42,623 nt of DNA, taken from contig CAZQVA010000019.1 in assembly GCA_964596685.1 (NCBI GenBank), forward strand, positions 1 to 42,623, in the 5' to 3' direction. Every line of letters starts with the position of its first letter. Within the stretch, counting starts at the first letter, position 1. Origin of the DNA: CAZQVA01 sp964596685 (GTDB lineage: Bacteria; Chlamydiota; Chlamydiia; Chlamydiales; VFKH01). The notes below the pieces were generated by a model. It searched no databases and was not told the DNA's origin. It saw only the letters and a list, made by a program, of their open reading frames with translations. The position numbers and the translations under genes were made by a program. Shown here one piece after another: positions 37,816 to 42,623 of this stretch.

Positions 37816-38055
37816 ATGGATTGCACAGATGCACAGCAAGCGCCGCTCCGGGTGGAAGGAATCGACCCCCGCGCCATGCTCGACGACCTCATTGTTCTCA
37901 TGACCACGATCGAGATCGGCCAGCAGGTCGGGTGCTCGCACTCGACCATCTCGCGCATGCGCGCGGGCAAGCAGGGGGTCGACTACTACGTCGGCAAGCG
38001 GATCGAACGCCTGCATCGACTGAAGCTGCCCGAGAAGTACACCGTACAAGCCTGA
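37816..38055 (+). CDS. Cro-like helix-turn-helix protein
   Basis: This 79-residue protein carries MLDDLIVLMTTIEIGQQVGC, SHSTISRMRAGKQGVDYYVG, a lambda-repressor-like HTH. It is the first gene from the rightward promoter and opposes the repressor gene, the position of Cro. No Shine-Dalgarno sequence precedes the ATG, and the predicted transcript starts at or next to it, so the message may be leaderless. A later ATG (37876) is the alternative start and would give a 59-residue protein that keeps the HTH. Confidence 0.78.
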   Translation: MDCTDAQQAPLRVEGIDPRAMLDDLIVLMTTIEIGQQVGCSHSTISRMRAGKQGVDYYVGKRIERLHRLKLPEKYTVQA

Positions 38056-38158
38056 TCCGTCGCGAAACCATGGCGACATCATCCCGGGGGAGCCACGCTT
38101 TCGTGCAGGAATGTACCGGAAATTCCCGTTCCGCGACTTTCCGATAGGGGAGAGCCCG

Positions 38159-38530
38159 ATGCCGATGCAGCTCACGTTGAACCTCGAACCCGGCCTCGCG
38201 CAGCGCTATCCCTCCCTCAAGGCATGCGTGCGCGCACAGATCTACGCCGCGGCCAAGCCGGACAAGAGCATCGCCGCCGACATGGACCTGAGCCCTTCCG
38301 AGCTCAGCCGCAAGATCGCCGACAACCCCAACGACGTGCGCAACCTAAGCGTCGACGACCTCGAGCGCTACATCGAGACGCAGCGCGACCTCACGCCCAT
38401 CTACTACCTGCTGGAGAAGTACGGCGTTCCAGACGAGGTGCGCATGGCCCAGGCCGAAGCCGCACTGCTCGCGCTCCTGCCGCAGATGCAGGCGATCGCC
38501 TCCACGCTGGCGAAGAAGGGCAAGAAGTGA
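38159..38530 (+). CDS. CII-like transcriptional regulator
   Basis: This 123-residue protein starts at ATG 38159 after AGGGGAGAG. The segment CVRAQIYAAAKPDKSIAADM, DLSPSELSRKIADNPNDVRN, LSVDDLERYI is a helix-turn-helix of the phage CII-like group. The final part (ALLPQMQAIASTLAKKGKK) could form the tetramerising helix. Being second after a Cro-like gene agrees with CII. The lysogenic promoter it would activate is not identified. An upstream in-frame ATG at 38111 lacks a ribosome-binding site. Confidence 0.72.
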   Translation: MPMQLTLNLEPGLAQRYPSLKACVRAQIYAAAKPDKSIAADMDLSPSELSRKIADNPNDVRNLSVDDLERYIETQRDLTPIYYLLEKYGVPDEVRMAQAEAALLALLPQMQAIASTLAKKGKK

Positions 38531-38730
38531 GCGGCCTGTTCGCCCCCAAACTCCCGCGCCAGCTCGAGGCCGACCTCAAGCTGGTGGCGCAGTACTACGA
38601 GTGCCCGGCCGACGAGGTCGATGTCATGCGCAAGCTCGCGCTGGCCGACCCGGAAGCCGCGGCCGTCAGCTACAGCGAGATGGCGGCGATCTGCCGCCTG
38701 GCCATCCGGCATGCAACGCCCCTCGTTTAA
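38527..38730 (+). CDS. Small early protein, unknown function
   Basis: This 67-residue protein has a GTG start overlapping the CII-like stop (GTGA). The sequence (LEADLKLVAQYYECPADEVD, MRKLALADPEAAAVSYSEMA) is helical. It overlaps the next gene by 20 bases. No family is recognised. Confidence 0.62.
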   Translation: MSGLFAPKLPRQLEADLKLVAQYYECPADEVDVMRKLALADPEAAAVSYSEMAAICRLAIRHATPLV

Positions 38731-39289
38731 GCGCAAGCCGGCGTTCGCCAAGGACCTGGTCGAGGCCCGCGTGGCCGGCCAGCATCCGCTGTCGATCGAC
38801 GTGATAGTCGGCTACCACTGGGACGCGCGCCTGGTGCGCGCGATCTGGAACGACCGCGCGCTCTACGTGAAGCACCAGAACGACCCGGGCAAGCTCTACC
38901 ACCCGCGCGTGGCCGTGCGCCCGCCCGATGCCGGCGTCGTGCCGCACCGGTACGAGTGGCGGCCCGGGCAGATCGATTGGAGTTGTGTCGCCGGCGTGCC
39001 CGTCACGATCGTGGACCGCACGCCCTACCGGCCCAGCGGCCCGTTCACGAGCTGGGTCGCCTACGCGATCGGCGGGGAGATCGCGCACTTCGCTGCCAAC
39101 GTCTACATCAAGTTCGAGGGCATCGACGAGGAGGAGTGGCTGCTGGCCACCGCCTTCGTCTGCAAGCAGGGCCGCAAGTGGCCGGGCTGGTGGAGCGCCG
39201 AGCTCGACGAGCGCGCGCACCGCAACCGCGAGCGTTGGATCAGCGAGGTGGTCCGCTACTACTGCGGCGGCGTGGAGGTGGCGGCTTGA
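38711..39289 (+). CDS. Early-region protein, unknown function
   Basis: This 192-residue protein has W/Y-rich and charged sequence (PLSIDVIVGYHWDARLVRAI ... EGIDEEEWLLATAFVCKQGR ... RWISEVVRYYCGGVEV). It shows no membrane spans. The first ~20 codons overlap the preceding gene. It precedes the ASCH-like protein with a TTGA overlap. I recognise no family. The order with ASCH-like and helicase genes suggests replication-region takeover functions. Confidence 0.68.
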   Translation: MQRPSFKRKPAFAKDLVEARVAGQHPLSIDVIVGYHWDARLVRAIWNDRALYVKHQNDPGKLYHPRVAVRPPDAGVVPHRYEWRPGQIDWSCVAGVPVTIVDRTPYRPSGPFTSWVAYAIGGEIAHFAANVYIKFEGIDEEEWLLATAFVCKQGRKWPGWWSAELDERAHRNRERWISEVVRYYCGGVEVAA

Positions 39290-39885
39290 AAGAGCGACCC
39301 ATCCTCATGAGCGCGCCGATGGTCAAGGCGCTGCTGGCCGGCACCAAGACACAAACGCGGCGGGTGGTGAAGCCGCAGCCGGAGCCTATGCCGGGCGGCG
39401 GCGTGCGCTGGCCCAAGCATGGACACAGCGGTCCGGATGAATACCTGCGAGACGTGGCTGCACGCATGTGGTGCCCCTACGCCCAGCCCGGCGACCGGCT
39501 GTGGGTGCGTGAGACGTTCCTCTGGACGAAGCCGGAGAACTGCTGGCCTGCGGGACTGCACTACCGCGCGGACAAGCCGGGGGTCATCGAACTCAATGGC
39601 AACCCGCTCTGCTGGCGCCCCTCAATCCACATGCCCCGCCGGGCCTCGCGCATCACGCTGGAGATCACCGCCGTGCGCGTCGAGCGGCTGCAGGAGATCA
39701 GCAACGACGACGCGGTTGCGGAGGGCATCACCCTACACCCCGATCATCACGGCAAGCCGCGCGAGAGTCTGTACGGCCCAGTGCGCACCTACCGCGACCT
39801 GTGGGAGCAGATCAACGGCCCCGGCTCATGGGACGCGAACCCGTGGGTGTGGGTGCTTCAGTTCCGACGCCTGGGGGTGGAGTGA
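39286..39885 (+). CDS. ASCH-domain-like phage protein
   Basis: This 199-residue protein starts at TTG in a TTGA overlap. The start KERPILMSAPMVKALLAGTK, then TQTRRVVK, followed by YAQPGDRLWVRETFLW and HMPRRASRITLEITAVRVER, belongs to the ASCH-like group common in phages. These proteins are thought to bind RNA or act in nucleic-acid modification, and the function is unproven. Later ATG (39307) would remove the conserved KERPIL segment, so TTG is preferred. The next gene starts in its stop (GTGA). Confidence 0.8.
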   Translation: MKERPILMSAPMVKALLAGTKTQTRRVVKPQPEPMPGGGVRWPKHGHSGPDEYLRDVAARMWCPYAQPGDRLWVRETFLWTKPENCWPAGLHYRADKPGVIELNGNPLCWRPSIHMPRRASRITLEITAVRVERLQEISNDDAVAEGITLHPDHHGKPRESLYGPVRTYRDLWEQINGPGSWDANPWVWVLQFRRLGVE

Positions 39886-41480
39886 CCAATGTTCCCCCGC
39901 CCGGCGCAGCAGCATTCGAGGACGCGGCCAGTGCGGCCCCGCCCCCGGATCCGCGGCCCGTCGTGTCGTGGATCGAGGGCGACCTCCCCAACATCGTCGA
40001 CGAGGCCGAGCAGCACCTCATCGCCAGCGAGTCGCGCATCTACCAGCGCGGCTCCATGCTCGTGCGCATCGTGCGCCGCGAGTCCACCTCGGTGCGCCAC
40101 TACAAGCGCACCGTGCCCGGCACGCTCGCCCTGGTCCCGCTCGAGAAGGCCTACCTGCAGGAGCTGCTCACCCGCGAGATCCACTGGCAGCGCTTCGACA
40201 AGCGCAACAACCAGTGGCGCGTGTGCAACTGCCCCGAGCAGGTCGCCGTGCACTACCTCGCCCGCGACGGCGACTGGAAGCTGCCGGCCCTGCGCGCTGC
40301 CATCAGCGCCCCGACGCTCCGCCCCGACGGCAGCGTGCTGCAGGACCCGGGCTATGACCCGGCCACGCACACCTACTACGACACCTGCGGCGTGGACTTC
40401 CCGCGCATCCCCGACCGGCCGACGAAGGACCAGGCCTTCGAGGCCCTGCAGGAGCTCCTGTTCGAGCTGCAGACCTTTCCGTTCGAGGACGACGTCGACA
40501 AGTCCGTCGCCCTCGCGCTCGCCATGACCGGCCTGGTGCGTCGCAGCCTGCCCTCGGCCCCCATGGGCGCCATCACCGCGCCCACCATGGCCAGCGGCAA
40601 GACCCTGCTCGCCAACATCATCAGCATCCTCGCCACCGGCGCGGACCCGCCCGCCATGACCTACCCCGAGACCGAGGAGGAGGCCGGCAAGGTCGCCCTC
40701 GCGGTCCTCATGGGTGGCGATGCCGTCGTCCTGCTCGACAACGTCGAGCGGCCGCTCTCGGGCGCCTGGCTGTGCTCCGTGCTCACCGAGGAAACCTACT
40801 CGGGCCGTCTGCTCGGCCGCAACGAGCAGGTCAAGGTGCCCACCGCCACCCTGTGGCTGGCCACCGGCAACCAGCTCGTCGTCGCCGGCGATCTGCGAAC
40901 CCGCACCCTGATGTGTCGGTTAGACCCCCGCGTCGAGAAGCCCGAGGAGCGCATCTTCGACGGCGACCTGCGCGAGCAGATCGTCACCAAGCGCCCGCGG
41001 CTGGTCGCGGCGGCTTTGACGGTCATGCGTGCGTGGCAGGTTTCAGGGCAGCGGGTCGAGATGAAGCCCTGGGGCCGCTTCGAGCGCTGGTCGCACTGGG
41101 TGCGCGCGCCGCTGGTGTGGCTCGGCCAGGTCGACCCGTGCAAGAGCCTCGCCGTCCTCGAGCGCGACGATCCCGTGCGCAGCGACCTGGTGCAGGTCAT
41201 GTTGGCCTGGTGGGGCGCCTTCGGCGATGCGCCGGGCACCGTGGCCGAGGCCATCAAGGCCACCGGCAACACCGCCAGCGCGATCGACGGCGAGGCCGCG
41301 AGCGCCTTGAAGGAAGCGCTGGAGAACATCGCCGGCGACCGGGCCGGAAACATCAACCGCAAGCGCCTGGGTCACTGGCTCGCGAGGCACGAGGGCCGCA
41401 TCGTTGAAAACAAACGCTTTGTCCGGCATGCCCCGAAGAACGGCAGCGTCGTGTGGTCTCTGGAGGCCGTCCGCCCGTGA
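39882..41480 (+). CDS. Replicative helicase-like ATPase
   Basis: This 532-residue protein starts at GTG in a GTGA overlap. The Walker A-type loop is APTMASGKTLLANII (233-247), and VVLLDNVE (282-289) follows as a Walker B-like motif. Later segments PTATLWLATGNQLVV and LRTRTLMCRLDPRVEKPEER (sensor and arginine-finger region) are like phage D5/primase-associated SF3-type helicases. The N-terminal ~200 residues show no primase active-site motif I can see. It is the only replication enzyme in the window, so primase and polymerase are presumably from the host. The origin candidate lies just downstream. Confidence 0.78.
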   Translation: MTNVPPPGAAAFEDAASAAPPPDPRPVVSWIEGDLPNIVDEAEQHLIASESRIYQRGSMLVRIVRRESTSVRHYKRTVPGTLALVPLEKAYLQELLTREIHWQRFDKRNNQWRVCNCPEQVAVHYLARDGDWKLPALRAAISAPTLRPDGSVLQDPGYDPATHTYYDTCGVDFPRIPDRPTKDQAFEALQELLFELQTFPFEDDVDKSVALALAMTGLVRRSLPSAPMGAITAPTMASGKTLLANIISILATGADPPAMTYPETEEEAGKVALAVLMGGDAVVLLDNVERPLSGAWLCSVLTEETYSGRLLGRNEQVKVPTATLWLATGNQLVVAGDLRTRTLMCRLDPRVEKPEERIFDGDLREQIVTKRPRLVAAALTVMRAWQVSGQRVEMKPWGRFERWSHWVRAPLVWLGQVDPCKSLAVLERDDPVRSDLVQVMLAWWGAFGDAPGTVAEAIKATGNTASAIDGEAASALKEALENIAGDRAGNINRKRLGHWLARHEGRIVENKRFVRHAPKNGSVVWSLEAVRP

Positions 41481-41481
41481 C

Positions 41482-41607
41482 GGGGTTCAGGGGTTTCAGG
41501 GGTTTACCCCATGCCACGCGCGAGAAATCCAAAAAAGAGAAAAGAACCCCTTATGCATTATTAGGTGAATGGCATGGAACAAACCCCGAGAACCCCTGAA
41601 CCCCTGA
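41482..41607. other. Origin-like region: inverted GGGGTT repeats around an AT-rich core
   Basis: GGGGTTCA, GGGGTTTCA and GGGGTTT (41482-41505) are mirrored by AACCCC, AACCCCTG and AACCCCTGA (41582-41607), making a nearly matched 25-base inverted repeat. Between them is the only clearly AT-rich stretch of the right half (AAATCCAAAAAAGAGAAAAG at 41525-41544, then TTATGCATTATTAGG). A small hairpin GGGGTTTACCCC is at 41499-41510. It directly follows the helicase gene. Iterons plus an unwinding element fit a replication origin. A regulatory or termination role is the alternative. Confidence 0.5.
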
Positions 41608-41786
41608 GCGATGACCCCGAGGCGGACTTCGACGCTGAAGGCTGCCTTGACTGCGGTGAGCCGTGGGAGATGTGCGAGTGCCGCGCCGGGGAGGAATGCG
41701 GCCGTTGGCGGAATGGTCGGCTGACATCGCAATGCATGAAGGCTGGCTCGGAAGAGTGCGACTTTGAATGCCCGTACAACCGCTAG
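41574..41786 (+). CDS. Small cysteine-rich protein
   Basis: This 70-residue protein starts at ATG 41574 with AGGTG 6 bases upstream. It contains nine cysteines (EGCLDCGEPWEMCECRAGEE, CGRW ... SQCMKAGSEECDFECPYNR) and many acidic residues, suggesting one or two zinc sites. Its 5' end carries one arm of the inverted repeat, giving the coding RTPEPL segment. Function is unknown. Confidence 0.65.
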   Translation: MEQTPRTPEPLSDDPEADFDAEGCLDCGEPWEMCECRAGEECGRWRNGRLTSQCMKAGSEECDFECPYNR

Positions 41787-41795
41787 GACTTGGTC

Positions 41796-42554
41796 ATGCT
41801 GACCGTTGACGTCTCCCGCACCGTCGCCGAGCTCGGCAAGGGCCTCGGCGACCTGAGCCGCCGGCACATTCCCTTCGCCGCCGCTGCCGCCCTGACCGCC
41901 ACGGCGAAGGCCGCGCAGGCCAAGGAAGTGCACGAGATGCGCGACGTGTTCGATCGACCCACGCCCTGGACGCTCGGCGCGACCTTCATCAAGCCGGCCA
42001 CCAAGACCAACCTCGAGGCCTCGGTCTACCTCAAGGACTTCGCCGGCAAGGGCATCCCCGCCACCAAGTTCCTCGCCGCGCAGATCACCGGTGGCGATCG
42101 CCGCATCAAGCGCTTCGAGCGTGCGCTGCGCCAGGCTGGCCACCTGCCCGACGACTATCGCGTCGTGCCGGGCAGCGGCGCCCAGCTCGACGCCTACGGC
42201 AACATCAAGCCCAGCCAGATCGTGCAGATCCTGTCCTACTTCCGCGCATTCCCCGAGGCTGGCTACCGCGCCAACATGACCGACCGCCGGCGCAAGCGCC
42301 TGGCCAGGGGCACCAAGCGGCAGCAGGGTTTCGCGTACTTCATCGGCCGCCCCGGCGATCGCCTGCCGCTCGGTGTCTGGCAGCGCTTCGGCTTCTCACG
42401 TGGCAGCGCCATCAAGCCCGTGCTCATCTTCGTGCGGCACACCCGGTACGAAGCCGTCTTCGACTTCGCCTACGTGGCCACCACTACGGCGCAGCGCGAG
42501 TTCCCCACGCAGTTCGCATCGGCCCTGGCCGAAGCCCTGCGCACCGCCCGGTAG
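41796..42554 (+). CDS. Putative virion morphogenesis protein
   Basis: This 252-residue protein starts at ATG 41796 (TTG 41790 is possible). Conserved-looking segments are IPFAAAAALTATAKAAQAKE, VFDRPTPWTLGATFIKPATK, DAYGNIKPSQIVQILSYFRA and RPGDRLPLGVWQRFGFSRG. This is a phage family often found between early genes and terminase and linked to head or neck assembly, though I cannot give a firm name. It ends 57 bases before the right terminal repeat. Confidence 0.65.
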   Translation: MLTVDVSRTVAELGKGLGDLSRRHIPFAAAAALTATAKAAQAKEVHEMRDVFDRPTPWTLGATFIKPATKTNLEASVYLKDFAGKGIPATKFLAAQITGGDRRIKRFERALRQAGHLPDDYRVVPGSGAQLDAYGNIKPSQIVQILSYFRAFPEAGYRANMTDRRRKRLARGTKRQQGFAYFIGRPGDRLPLGVWQRFGFSRGSAIKPVLIFVRHTRYEAVFDFAYVATTTAQREFPTQFASALAEALRTAR

Positions 42555-42611
42555 ACAGACCATGCCCCTGCCCAACACTCACGGGTCCTCCCAGGCCACC
42601 CCCCCGCCACG
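42555..42611. other. Short non-coding region left of cos
   Basis: 57 bases without a gene (stop of the morphogenesis gene to terminal repeat). It contains C-rich runs (GGCCACCCCCCCGCCACGGG) just before the terminal repeat. On a joined map this is the left flank of the candidate cos site. Confidence 0.5.
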
Positions 42612-42623
42612 GGTAATTCGACC
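42612..42623. repeat. Right copy of the 12-base terminal repeat
   Basis: GGTAATTCGACC is identical to bases 1-12. Joining the ends through this repeat gives a continuous circle with the morphogenesis gene at 41796 upstream of the small terminase gene. Confidence 0.6.

Noticed and set aside
38111..38158. 16-residue N-terminal extension of the CII-like protein
   Set aside because: The ATG at 38159 has AGGGGAGAG at proper spacing, while the upstream ATG has none.
1..42623. Diversity-generating retroelement, CRISPR-Cas, restriction-modification or toxin-antitoxin system
   Set aside because: I found no reverse transcriptase, Cas, methyltransferase/endonuclease pair or typical toxin-antitoxin pair among the readable genes.

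Overview
The window reads as the complete genome of a temperate, long-tailed (siphovirus-like) phage of a GC-rich proteobacterium. It carries head, tail, lysis, integration, repressor/early and replication modules, and both ends carry the same 12 bases (GGTAATTCGACC), as expected for filled-in cohesive ends or a circular map cut at cos. The probable host group follows from three things: high GC with GC-ending codons, a tRNA-Arg(ACG) 3' half serving as attP, and copies of a bacterial REP-like palindrome that translates as SPLAGEGRGEG. I cannot name the genus.

Layout. (1) 1-60: terminus with short repeats that could be terminase binding sites. (2) 79-8636, plus strand: packaging and head (small terminase, zinc mini-protein, gpA-type large terminase, HTH protein, gpW-like joiner, portal, fused prohead protease/capsid with an internal start, head-tail completion proteins, tail terminator). 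(3) 8671-14654: a block of decoration, fibre or exported proteins (Gp80-like protein, duplicated-domain protein, two proteins with Sec signals, a beta-helix protein, a 21-residue-repeat protein, a fibre-tail adaptor). (4) 14658-23955: tail (tube, assembly chaperone with a -1 frameshift to a T-like domain, 839-residue tape measure, minor tail proteins, a large hub fused to a beta-helix domain). (5) 24017-28460: receptor-binding or CBM protein, lipoprotein, and lysis genes (membrane proteins, exported HExxH protein, GH19 endolysin, holin candidate, lipoprotein). (6) 28400-29734, minus strand: two accessory (moron-type) genes. (7) 29836-31300: attP, tyrosine integrase and Xis-like protein. (8) 31297-36557, minus strand: leftward early operon of small proteins, including a MazG-like protein, a ParB-like protein and a histone-H1-like-tailed HTH protein. 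(9) 36558-37815: immunity region with a CI-type repressor lacking a peptidase domain, two co-transcribed genes, and promoters at each end that contain the same operator. (10) 37816-41786: rightward early genes (Cro-like, CII-like, ASCH-like, replicative helicase) with an AT-rich, inverted-repeat origin candidate. (11) 41796-42554: a conserved morphogenesis gene leading back to cos.

How it works together (inference): the repressor binds a shared 12-bp core, GTGCAAGCNTGC, inside both early promoters. The leftward operon delivers integration and accessory functions, and the rightward operon delivers replication and then the late genes through the joined ends. In the lysogen the repressor transcript also carries an exported protein that is a candidate conversion factor. 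Individual proteins are family-typical. The least ordinary features are the frameshift cassette, the protease/capsid internal start, the beta-helix/hub fusion, REP-like elements inside coding sequences, a tape-measure C-terminus copied onto a small gene, and the operator-promoter pairs.
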